Shown in pieces: positions 7,021 through 14,125 of a DNA stretch of 20,793 nt. The notes beneath the pieces were generated by a model. The model had not been told where the DNA came from. It saw nothing but the letters and a program-made list of their open reading frames with translations, and did no database searches. The position numbers were made by a program, and so were the translations under genes. The stretch comes from Bacteroidales bacterium (GTDB lineage: Bacteria; Bacteroidota; Bacteroidia; Bacteroidales; JAGOPY01), in contig DAOWEV010000186.1 of assembly GCA_030638325.1 (NCBI GenBank), forward strand, positions 1-20,793, given 5' to 3'. Each line of letters begins with the position of its first letter. Position 1 is the stretch's first letter.

Positions 7021-8232
7021 TTAAATTGTTTCCGGGACCATTTTTTCATGCTTTTTCCTTTGGTGGACACCAGCATGAACCCGGAACGTTTTACCAAACC
7101 TGGTAATCTCTTCCAGCACACATGATGGTTGTAGTTTACCTTCATGAAGAATGGCATCAGGACACGAATCGCAAAGATCTCTTTCACCATTCACAAAGGA
7201 AGGAGGATTAACAATATTAATCATTTGAATTGTAGGCTTGCTTATCAACCTTTTAGGATACTCAAATATTCCTTTAATATAGTTTTTGATAACATTCTTT
7301 ATGCTCCTGTTGATGAATGAGAGTAAAAATAACTTCAGAAATGGGATAAAATACCCTGCCTTATCCATAGTATAAATATAGGATCCTTTCCTGAAATGAT
7401 GATAAGTCTGTGCCAGTTCTATGAATTTTTTATCAGTATATGCAAGCACCCTTCCGTTCACCCCCACCCAGTAAGCCTGCATCCATTTGATACTCACATC
7501 TTCTGCTTCGCTTCCCAGGTATGCGCTGTATTTGAGGTCGGGCAGGCAGGATGCAATTGTGCCAGTCAGGTCGGTAACACCAAGCTTTTCATCGTCAGGG
7601 ATATAATTGCTATCATCAAAAACGATCTGGGTTTTGAGTATTAACACCAACAAGTTTACTTTTTCATTATTTCGTTGGGCCCATTTGATAATTTCCGGTA
7701 TTTGGTCTAAATTTTTATTATCAATAACACAGGTAAACCCCAGGAAAAGATCACCAACAGATGCTATCATATCGGCATGTTTTTGCCTGAGCTTATTTAA
7801 AGCAACTTCAGAGATATCTCTCTTTTCTCTCAGGGAGTCCACCCTGATGATGAATCCCCCCAATCCTGCTTCCTTCAACTTGACAAGTTTTTCTCTGCTT
7901 ATTAAGCTGCCATTGGAAAAAATGACCGGATTTAATCCCAGTTGCTTTATGAAGAAGACGATCTCCAGTATCTGTGGATGCAATAAAGGTTCACCTCCGC
8001 TGAGTGATATTGTTTGACAATTTCTGATCTTATTTATCTGAAGAATATTTTCTTTAATTTCTTCAAGAGAATAATGGCGGGGAATGTTCTCTGGCTGATC
8101 ACAGCCCCGATAGCATCCCGGGCATGTCATATTACAATAAGTAGTTATCTCGACCCACCCGTTCGGGTTGTCATTCTTTGACCAGGGCTGCCTGTAAAGG
8201 CCCTTTATATTTATCATATTAGACTTTTCCAT
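7021..8232 (-). CDS. Radical SAM protein with C-terminal SPASM-like cysteines
   Basis: With ATG at 8232 this is a 403-residue protein (MEKSNMINIKGLYR...). The open frame reaches 8370, but the extra 46 residues look non-conserved, and ATGs at 8241 or 8217 are equally possible. The [4Fe-4S]/S-adenosylmethionine motif is TYCNMTCPGCYRGCD, with cysteines about 33, 37 and 40. SLSGGEPLLHP is the SAM-binding GGE segment. Near the C-terminus CDSCPDAILHEGKLQPSC (cysteines ~354, 357, 371) suggests an auxiliary cluster region, as in SPASM-like enzymes. These enzymes cleave SAM to a 5'-deoxyadenosyl radical; the substrate here is unknown. The start closely resembles the truncated radical SAM fragment at 5032-5670. 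It converges on the broken exporter. It may be a survivor of a modification-and-export cluster, which is inference. Confidence 0.85.
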   Translation of the reverse strand: MEKSNMINIKGLYRQPWSKNDNPNGWVEITTYCNMTCPGCYRGCDQPENIPRHYSLEEIKENILQINKIRNCQTISLSGGEPLLHPQILEIVFFIKQLGLNPVIFSNGSLISREKLVKLKEAGLGGFIIRVDSLREKRDISEVALNKLRQKHADMIASVGDLFLGFTCVIDNKNLDQIPEIIKWAQRNNEKVNLLVLILKTQIVFDDSNYIPDDEKLGVTDLTGTIASCLPDLKYSAYLGSEAEDVSIKWMQAYWVGVNGRVLAYTDKKFIELAQTYHHFRKGSYIYTMDKAGYFIPFLKLFLLSFINRSIKNVIKNYIKGIFEYPKRLISKPTIQMINIVNPPSFVNGERDLCDSCPDAILHEGKLQPSCVLEEITRFGKTFRVHAGVHQRKKHEKMVPETI

Positions 8233-8526
8233 GACTGGCATTGTTTGATGTTTAAGATGGCTGTAAAATAATGCTGCAAAGTAATCTTTTGGGATTAAAA
8301 TTACGCCTGAAATAAGGAATCTCAGAATTGGAAAATACCTGGGAAATTCGAGGACTGGCAATAATTGCAAATAAAATTCAAATTCATCCTGATAGATGGA
8401 GAATGTTGTAAAAATTGCTATTGACTTTTTGGGATGACCCGGATTTGCAGATAATGCAAAATTTTAAATCGTAAATATTGAAAAATGAGAAAAAATTGAT
8501 TCTTTAAAAACCGCACAACTCGTTGC
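8233..8526. other. Upstream region of two divergent genes, no further gene seen
   Basis: This stretch separates the radical SAM start (minus strand) from the promoter of the BNR gene (plus strand). It is AT-rich. The part from 8233 to 8370 is an open extension of the radical SAM frame without recognisable conservation. No exact minus-strand -7 box was found. No RNA gene or repeat was recognised. Confidence 0.4.
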
Positions 8527-8557
8527 TTGCTAAATTCTTAATTCTTTATTAACTTTA
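8527..8557 (+). promoter_or_regulatory. Candidate Bacteroidota promoter for the BNR/T9SS gene
   Basis: TTG at 8527-8529 is followed after 20 bases by TAACTTTA (8550-8557). This matches the Bacteroidota consensus (TTG at -33, TAnnTTTG at -7) except for the last base. It would place the transcript start about 15 bases before the ATG at 8579. Confidence 0.45.
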
Positions 8558-8578
8558 CAACCTCAATACATTACAAAC

Positions 8579-10132
8579 ATGAAACATTTACTCTTATTAC
8601 TTTTATTGTTTGCGTTTTTTGGTGCTTTTTCTCAACACACCAACGTGCTCATCAGCGATCAGTATGGATGCAATGAACCGACTGTTATTATCAATCCGAA
8701 AAACACTGATCAGCTTTACGCGGGCGCCAACCTGGATAATTACTATTATTCGGTGGATGGCGGTCTGACCTGGGAAACAGGGGTGATTCATTCCTCTGCT
8801 TATGGGGTGTGGGGCGATCCGTCACTGATTTGCGATACAGCCGGGGCTTTTTATTTTTTCCACCTCTCTAATCCAGCGCAGGGAAACTGGATCGATCGCA
8901 TTGTTTGCCAGAAAGTCACCGAACCGGGCGGAGTGTGGACTGATGGAACCTATACGGGGCTGAATGGCGACAAAGTCCAGGATAAAGAGTGGCCCACCGT
9001 CGACAGGAGCAATAATCGTATTTATGTGACCTGGACACAGTTCGATGTATATGGCAGTGCGAACCCTGATCACAAAAGCAATATCATGTTTTCGAAATCA
9101 ACCAATGGGGCTGAAACCTGGAGCCAGGCCCTGCGGATCAATGAAGTTTCAGGTGATTGTATCGACAGTGATAACACAACAGAAGGCGCCGTTCCCTGCA
9201 TTGGCCCGGATGGTGAAATATACGTTTCATGGGGCGGACCTGTAGGACTGGTCTTTGACAGATCGCTTGATGGCGGGGAGACCTGGATTGATCAGGACAT
9301 CTTTGTGAGTGAGATTCCAGGCGGATGGGAATATAGTATTCCCGGAATTTACAGGGCAAACGGTATGCCGGTCACTATATGCGATACAAGCGGTGGCCAG
9401 TACAATGGTACGATCTACATCAACTGGAGCGATCAGCGTAACGGCAGCAACGATACTGATATCTGGTTTGTGAAATCAACCGACGGGGGAGATACCTGGA
9501 GTGATGCCCTCAGGGTGAATGATGACCCACCCGGCAAACACCAGTTCTTTACCTGGATGACATTGGACCAGGTAACAGGATATATCTATATCGTATTTTA
9601 TGACAGGCGCGATTATGATGGTAGTCAAACCGATGTTTATATGGCCATGTCAACTGACGGCGGAGAGAGCTTTATCAATTTTCGCATCAGCGAAACGCCT
9701 TTCATCCCTTACAGCAGTATTTTCTTTGGTGATTATACCAACATCACGGCTCATGATAACATAGTCAGGCCTGTCTGGGCCAGGCTTCATAATGGCGTTA
9801 GGAGTATCTGGACGGCCCTGGTGGACCCATATATTGTGGGCGTGGAAGAGTTCAGCCCGGAATGGCTGAGCCTGGAACAGAATTATCCCAACCCGTTTAA
9901 GGGAAGCACCTATTTCTCTTTCAAAATATATGAACTTACAGACATAAGGCTGGAAGTCTATGATCAATATGGAAGGCTGATTGCCACCATCATAGATAAT
10001 GAAAGAATGATGCCCGGTAAATATACCAGGCAGTTTGATGCCACCCGCCTCGATCTCCCGGCAGGTATCTATTACTTCTCACTCATCAGCAAAGATCAGA
10101 ATGTAAGAAGGAAGATGATTATTATGAAGTAA
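8579..10132 (+). CDS. Secreted sialidase-like (BNR/Asp-box) propeller protein with T9SS tail
   Basis: The 517-residue protein begins with a strong signal peptide (MKHLLLLLLLFAFFGAFSQ). The body carries Asp-box repeats of the form S-x-D-G-G-x-T-W: SVDGGLTW (58-65), STNGAETW (174-181), SLDGGETW (229-236), STDGGDTW (300-307) and STDGGESF (358-364). This indicates a six-bladed beta-propeller like exo-alpha-sialidases. The regular WxQxxxGxxxIYVTW and IYxNWSDQRNG strands fit. I cannot confirm the arginine triad of true sialidases, so hydrolase activity is uncertain. Residues ~430-517 are a T9SS type A sorting domain (LEQNYPNPFKGS, EVYDQYGRLIATI, PAGIYYFSLIS, RRKMIIMK). It is likely a surface-exposed or secreted glycan-binding or glycan-cleaving protein. 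It stands alone, with its own promoter and no same-strand neighbour within 100 bases. Confidence 0.88.
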   Translation: MKHLLLLLLLFAFFGAFSQHTNVLISDQYGCNEPTVIINPKNTDQLYAGANLDNYYYSVDGGLTWETGVIHSSAYGVWGDPSLICDTAGAFYFFHLSNPAQGNWIDRIVCQKVTEPGGVWTDGTYTGLNGDKVQDKEWPTVDRSNNRIYVTWTQFDVYGSANPDHKSNIMFSKSTNGAETWSQALRINEVSGDCIDSDNTTEGAVPCIGPDGEIYVSWGGPVGLVFDRSLDGGETWIDQDIFVSEIPGGWEYSIPGIYRANGMPVTICDTSGGQYNGTIYINWSDQRNGSNDTDIWFVKSTDGGDTWSDALRVNDDPPGKHQFFTWMTLDQVTGYIYIVFYDRRDYDGSQTDVYMAMSTDGGESFINFRISETPFIPYSSIFFGDYTNITAHDNIVRPVWARLHNGVRSIWTALVDPYIVGVEEFSPEWLSLEQNYPNPFKGSTYFSFKIYELTDIRLEVYDQYGRLIATIIDNERMMPGKYTRQFDATRLDLPAGIYYFSLISKDQNVRRKMIIMK

Positions 10133-10163
10133 AGTGAAGAGTGAACATTTGATTTTTCCCCCA

Positions 10164-10176
10164 GGAAACATTTTCC
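10164..10176. promoter_or_regulatory. Short inverted repeat, candidate operator upstream of the TetR pair
   Basis: GGAAA-CAT-TTTCC is a perfect 5-bp inverted repeat with a 3-base centre, 30 bases upstream of the -7 box at 10207. TetR proteins bind palindromes in such places, but 13 bp is short. It could equally be chance or a weak terminator for the upstream gene. Confidence 0.2.
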
Positions 10177-10206
10177 ATATTTAAAGTTTTTTACGTTTAT
10201 TTTTTT

Positions 10207-10214
10207 TAGCTTTG
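10207..10214 (+). promoter_or_regulatory. Candidate -7 promoter box of the TetR/efflux operon
   Basis: TAGCTTTG is an exact match to the Bacteroidota -7 consensus TAnnTTTG. It lies 22 bases before the ATG at 10237. No TTG was found at the usual -33 spacing, so only half of the promoter is supported. Confidence 0.5.
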
Positions 10215-10236
10215 TCCGAAATTTTACTTACTTATT

Positions 10237-10851
10237 ATGGATGATAAGCTGAAAACCATCATTGTGAAATTCAGGGAATACCAGGAAACTAAAAAACCAG
10301 GTAATATTTCCCTGGCAGAAATTTGTAACAAGATCAATATTCCTTTGGAAGAGATGACGCAATTTATAGCAACAGAGGAAGAGCTTGTTGAAAAGGTATT
10401 GGAGTTTGAGCGCAAGGGTTTTGAAGAGATCTTCGAAGTGCATGATTTTGAGGGTGTGAATGCTATTGATATTCTGATGACCGTGAGCAGGGAACTTGCT
10501 CAAAATTTCAAGAATATTTCCCCATCGATAACCTTTGACCTGAAAGATCAATTTCCGGAGATCTATCAAAAACACTTTGAATACCGCCGGGATTTTATCT
10601 ACGATAAGATCCAGATTAATCTGACCAAGGGGATCAACCAGGGGATTTACCGCGATGATCTGAGCATTGAGTTAATAGCCCGCCTCTATTTGAGCAGGCT
10701 TTATGACCTGCATAATCCGGATTTTTTTCCACCAGAACAGTTTTCTTTCGAAACCTTGTTCAATGCCATGTTTGATAATTTTGTGAGGGGCATCGCAAAA
10801 CCGGAAGGTCTCAAGTACTATGAGGAAAAAAGGAAGCAGTTAAAATTCTAA
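10237..10851 (+). CDS. TetR-like regulator with degenerate DNA-binding domain
   Basis: The 204-residue protein is a paralogue of the next gene. Both share the ligand-domain signature (SPSITFDLKDQFPEIYQKH here, HPSVTFDLQKYYPELHRES next door), the KGINQGIYRDDL segment, and the end FDNFVRGIAKPEG. The N-terminal helix-turn-helix region is odd. Where the neighbour has SMDDISRDLAISKKTLYQYF, this protein has SLAEICNKINIPLEEMTQFI. The conserved Thr-Leu-Tyr-x-Tyr-Phe of the recognition helix is lost, as is the usual Gly after helix 1. It may be a heterodimer partner or a sensor that binds DNA poorly. It leads an apparent operon; the next gene starts 12 bases after its stop. The start is ATG, 22 bases after an exact -7 box. 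Confidence 0.75.
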   Translation: MDDKLKTIIVKFREYQETKKPGNISLAEICNKINIPLEEMTQFIATEEELVEKVLEFERKGFEEIFEVHDFEGVNAIDILMTVSRELAQNFKNISPSITFDLKDQFPEIYQKHFEYRRDFIYDKIQINLTKGINQGIYRDDLSIELIARLYLSRLYDLHNPDFFPPEQFSFETLFNAMFDNFVRGIAKPEGLKYYEEKRKQLKF

Positions 10852-10863
10852 ACCTGCTGTGAG

Positions 10864-11472
10864 ATGGATGCAAAAAGGATAGAGATCATCAGAAGGGCCA
10901 GGGCGATATATTGGAAGTATGGTATCCGGAGCGTATCCATGGATGATATCAGCCGTGACCTGGCCATATCAAAGAAAACACTGTATCAATATTTCAGCAA
11001 TAAGCAAGACCTGGTCGGGTGCGTTCTGAATTATGCTTTTGACGAATTTGATAATACTGTTCAGAATATCCTGAAGAAGGACCAGAACGCCATTGATGAT
11101 CTTCTGGAACTTAGCATTAAGTCAAGTGAACAAATTAAAAACGTCCACCCGTCTGTCACTTTTGATCTTCAGAAATATTATCCTGAACTCCACAGGGAAA
11201 GTCAGCTTAAAAAACATAATTATGCATCCAGGTACATTCGGGAAAATATCCTGAAGGGTATAAAAGAAGGTCTTTACCGGAGCAACCTGAACATCGATCT
11301 GGTAGCATCACTGTATATCCAAAGGCTTGAATATCTTCATGATCCGGATTATGATGAAACGGGGGTGTCGTTCGAAATGGTTTTTGAAGTCATGTTTGAA
11401 AACCATATCAGGGGCATTTCAAATGAAAAAGGCATTGCCTGTTTTGAGAAGAAAAAGGAGGTTTTAACCTGA
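10864..11472 (+). CDS. TetR/AcrR-family transcriptional regulator
   Basis: The 202-residue protein has a textbook TetR N-terminus: helix 1 IEIIRRARAIYWKYGIRSVS, then MDDISRDLAISKKTLYQYFS and NKQDLV (residues ~6-51). The all-helical C-terminal part should bind a ligand and dimerise. In this family such proteins repress an adjacent efflux operon until a toxic compound binds. The TolC-like gene starts 26 bases downstream, with the adaptor gene after it, which supports that role. It is a tandem duplicate of the upstream gene but keeps a canonical recognition helix, so it is the more likely DNA-binding member of the pair. The target operator is not known. Confidence 0.88.
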   Translation: MDAKRIEIIRRARAIYWKYGIRSVSMDDISRDLAISKKTLYQYFSNKQDLVGCVLNYAFDEFDNTVQNILKKDQNAIDDLLELSIKSSEQIKNVHPSVTFDLQKYYPELHRESQLKKHNYASRYIRENILKGIKEGLYRSNLNIDLVASLYIQRLEYLHDPDYDETGVSFEMVFEVMFENHIRGISNEKGIACFEKKKEVLT

Positions 11473-11498
11473 TTGAGTATTAAACAGGTTAAATTATA

Positions 11499-12851
11499 AT
11501 GATTAAAATCATGCAAAAGAGTTTGAATAATTTCTTATTGATAGCACTACTGTTGATCTTGTCAGCAGGGATGAAAGCCCAGGTCAGGGAATTCTCCCTC
11601 GCGGAGGCCCAGGAGTATGCTGTGAAAAACAGTTATAAAGTAAAAAGTGCCGGTTATGACCTGGATATTGCCGACAAAAAGATTAAGGAAGTGATGGCCC
11701 AGGGTTTACCGCAAGTGGGTGCTACCCTTGATTATAATTATTTTATTCAGAGGCCGACATCCCTGATACCCGGTGAATTTTTCGACAAACCCGGCGAGTT
11801 GATCGAAGTTCAGTTTGGTGCCAAGAACAATCTGAACTTTGGGTTGCAACTGGACCAGCTTATTTTTGACGGACGCTATTTCATTGGCCTTCAGTATTCC
11901 AAAATCTATATGGAACTATCTGAGCACAATGTGAGAAGGTCGGAGATAGATGTAAAAGCCCTTGTGGCGGAAACATATTATAACATCCTGGTAAGTGAAC
12001 AAAGTTATATGGTGCTGGACTCAACCCTTTCGGTACTTGAACAGATCCGGTATGAGACGGGAGAGATGCTGAAGGAGGGATTTGTTGAAGAAACCGATTA
12101 TGACCAGCTGACCCTGACCATCTCTGACATCGAAAGCTCCCAAAATTCCATTTCAAGGAATTCGGAGATCATGCATCAGCTTTTAAAATACCAAATGGGA
12201 ATTCCCCTCGATGAAGAAATAGGCCTGACCCAAACACTTGACGATGTGTTGTTACAGATCAACCTGGAAGAAGTTGCAAATGCCGAATTCAATATAGAAA
12301 GAAATATTGATTATCAGCTTATTAATTCGCAGGAGGAAATGAAGGTGCTGAAGGTCAGGAATGAAAAGGCAAGCTACTGGCCAAGTTTGAATGGCTACTT
12401 TTTATATACCCAGAACGCACAGAGAGAGGCCTTTAATTTTACTGCCGGCGGATATCCGTGGTTCCCGACAACCTCCGTGGGAGTATCCATGAATATCCCT
12501 ATCTTATCAAGCGGTATGCGGAAGTCGCGGGTTGGCATAGCCAAACTTGAGCTGGAACAAATCCGCAACAATAAAGCAGATATATCACAAGGCCTGAACC
12601 TGAATGTGATCCGAGCCAGGTCGGGATTTAACACAGCGCTGGAGAACTTTTACAGGGAAAAACAGAATGTGGCGCTTTCCCTGAAGATATATCAAAGAAC
12701 CTTGATAAAATATACCGAAGGTGTGATCACAAGTGCGGAAATGACACAACAGCATAACCAGTTCTTTGATGCTGAAGCAAGGTATTTTCAAACAGTGCTG
12801 TTGTTGCTGAATGCTAAAAACGAACTCGACAAAACCCTCGGAAATTATTAA
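11499..12851 (+). CDS. TolC-family outer membrane efflux protein
   Basis: The 450-residue protein begins with a signal peptide (MQKSLNNFLLIALLLILSAG from the second ATG at 11511; the first ATG at 11499 adds MIKI). The mature part starts with the family signature FSLAEAQEYAVKNSYKVKSA, followed by AGYDLDIADKKIKEVMAQGLPQ. The second repeat half shows EMKVLKVRNEKASYWPSLNG and later SVGVSMNIPILSSG. These are the alternating coiled-coil helices and beta-strand segments of a TolC trimer channel, and the length is normal. It should form the outer-membrane exit duct for an efflux or secretion complex with the adaptor encoded next. It lies in the TetR-TetR-TolC-adaptor run. A tract of 8-bp repeats separates it from the adaptor gene. 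Confidence 0.9.
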   Translation: MIKIMQKSLNNFLLIALLLILSAGMKAQVREFSLAEAQEYAVKNSYKVKSAGYDLDIADKKIKEVMAQGLPQVGATLDYNYFIQRPTSLIPGEFFDKPGELIEVQFGAKNNLNFGLQLDQLIFDGRYFIGLQYSKIYMELSEHNVRRSEIDVKALVAETYYNILVSEQSYMVLDSTLSVLEQIRYETGEMLKEGFVEETDYDQLTLTISDIESSQNSISRNSEIMHQLLKYQMGIPLDEEIGLTQTLDDVLLQINLEEVANAEFNIERNIDYQLINSQEEMKVLKVRNEKASYWPSLNGYFLYTQNAQREAFNFTAGGYPWFPTTSVGVSMNIPILSSGMRKSRVGIAKLELEQIRNNKADISQGLNLNVIRARSGFNTALENFYREKQNVALSLKIYQRTLIKYTEGVITSAEMTQQHNQFFDAEARYFQTVLLLLNAKNELDKTLGNY

Positions 12852-12853
12852 AT

Positions 12854-12909
12854 GATTTAGCGATTTAGCGATTTAGCGATTTAACGATTGAACGATTGAA
12901 CGATTGAAC
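12854..12909. repeat. Seven tandem 8-bp units in the tolC-adaptor intergenic space
   Basis: Starting 2 bases after the TolC stop codon there are seven octamers in exact register: GATTTAGC three times, GATTTAAC once, GATTGAAC three times. The middle unit is intermediate between the two types, which suggests stepwise spread by slippage. The following octamer (GATATTTG) is already diverged. The tract takes up half of the 112-base gap before the adaptor gene, so length changes could affect coupling of the two genes. Confidence 0.9.
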
Positions 12910-12963
12910 GATATTTGAAGTATATAAACACATAAACCCCCGAACGCCTGAACCTATAAAAAA

Positions 12964-14115
12964 ATGAGATATACAATTTATTTTTTGCTTCTAGTGGTAG
13001 TAACAGCAGCCTGCAGCAATCAGACAAAAGATGAAGAAAGCATCAGGAGTCAGATCAGTGAATATAAACAGCAGATTGGTGAGTTGAACAAGAAAATTGC
13101 CGGGCTGGAGAATGATCTGAAGGATCTTTCAGGTACTGCAGAAAGCGCATACTCTGTACCAATCCAGGTTGATACCCTGTCATACCAGACCTTTGAACAT
13201 TATTTTGATGTTAGCGGAACTGTGGAGGCTGTTCGTGAAGCTTTTGTGAGCCCTGAGATCAGCGGACAGATCAAAAATATTTATGTCGGGGAAGGAGAAT
13301 ATGTCAGGCAGGGACAACTCCTCATAAAACTGAATACCGAAATAACCGAGAATAACATTAACGAAGTCAGGTCTTCGCTCAATCATGCCACAACAGTTTA
13401 TGAAAAACAGAAGAGGCTATGGGAAAAAGGGATCGGATCTGAGGTCCAATACCTGAATGCAGAAAATAATAAGGATGCATTGGAAAATAGGCTGGAGACC
13501 CTGAAATCACAACAGGCCATGGCCATGATCAAATCGCCGGTCAACGGTGTGGTGGATGAGATCTACTTGAAAGAAGGAGAAATCGCCATGCCCGGAACGA
13601 GATTGATGATGGTGGTGAACCTGAAAGAACTTTATATCAATGCAGATGTATCGGAATCATATCTATCGAGTGTAAAAGCCGGAGACATGGCACAGGTTAG
13701 TTTTCCGGTCTATCCGGAACTGACCATAAATGTTCCGGTGTACCGTACGGGAAATTTTATCAATCCAAATAACAGGACATTCATAATACAACTGAAGATA
13801 AAAAATACGGATGATAAACTGAAGCCAAATGTGCTTGCTATAATAAAGATCAGGGATTTTTCTTCCGACCAGGCCCTAACTGTGCCAACGAAAGTTATTA
13901 AACAGGATATCAAGGGTCATTATCTGTATAAACTGACAAATGATGACAATATAATGCAAGCCGCTAAAGTTTATATTAAAACCGGCCTGACTTCCGGGGA
14001 ATATACTATGGTGCTGGAAGGACTTAACCCGGGTGATAAGATCATCGTCAAAGGTTATACCCAGGTATCTGATGGAACAAAGGTCATGCTGAATTCTGTG
14101 AATAACGCTGGTTAA
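12964..14115 (+). CDS. RND-type efflux periplasmic adaptor (membrane fusion) lipoprotein
   Basis: The 383-residue protein starts with a lipoprotein signal (MRYTIYFLLLVVVTAACSN, lipid-attached Cys about 17). A short coiled coil follows (residues ~25-56, ISEYKQQIGELNKKIAGLEN). A biotinyl-lipoyl-like domain is split in two: FVSPEISGQIKNIYVGEGEY (from ~94) and MIKSPVNGVVDEIYLKEGEI (from ~188). An alpha-hairpin lies between them. Beta-barrel and membrane-proximal parts complete the HlyD/AcrA-type fold (LTVPTKVIKQD, LEGLNPGDKIIVKGY). Such adaptors bridge an inner-membrane pump to a TolC channel, and the channel gene is directly upstream. Normally an RND or ABC pump gene comes next. Here the next gene, 10 bases on, is an OstA-like protein, so the pump must be encoded elsewhere or has been lost. 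Confidence 0.9.
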   Translation: MRYTIYFLLLVVVTAACSNQTKDEESIRSQISEYKQQIGELNKKIAGLENDLKDLSGTAESAYSVPIQVDTLSYQTFEHYFDVSGTVEAVREAFVSPEISGQIKNIYVGEGEYVRQGQLLIKLNTEITENNINEVRSSLNHATTVYEKQKRLWEKGIGSEVQYLNAENNKDALENRLETLKSQQAMAMIKSPVNGVVDEIYLKEGEIAMPGTRLMMVVNLKELYINADVSESYLSSVKAGDMAQVSFPVYPELTINVPVYRTGNFINPNNRTFIIQLKIKNTDDKLKPNVLAIIKIRDFSSDQALTVPTKVIKQDIKGHYLYKLTNDDNIMQAAKVYIKTGLTSGEYTMVLEGLNPGDKIIVKGYTQVSDGTKVMLNSVNNAG

Positions 14116-14125
14116 TACATTTTTC

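Noticed and set aside
7607..8017. 136-residue open frame on the plus strand
   Set aside because: It lies fully antisense to the radical SAM gene, covers its conserved motifs, and has no recognisable protein signature of its own.
8233..8370. Upstream 46-codon extension of the radical SAM protein
   Set aside because: It is open but shows no conserved sequence, and homology to the paralogue begins only at GLYRQPWSKNDN, so a start at 8217-8241 is more likely.
12854..12909. Tandem repeats as a CRISPR array
   Set aside because: The units are 8 bp with no spacers and no cas genes are present; the same applies to the 8- and 14-bp tracts at the right end.
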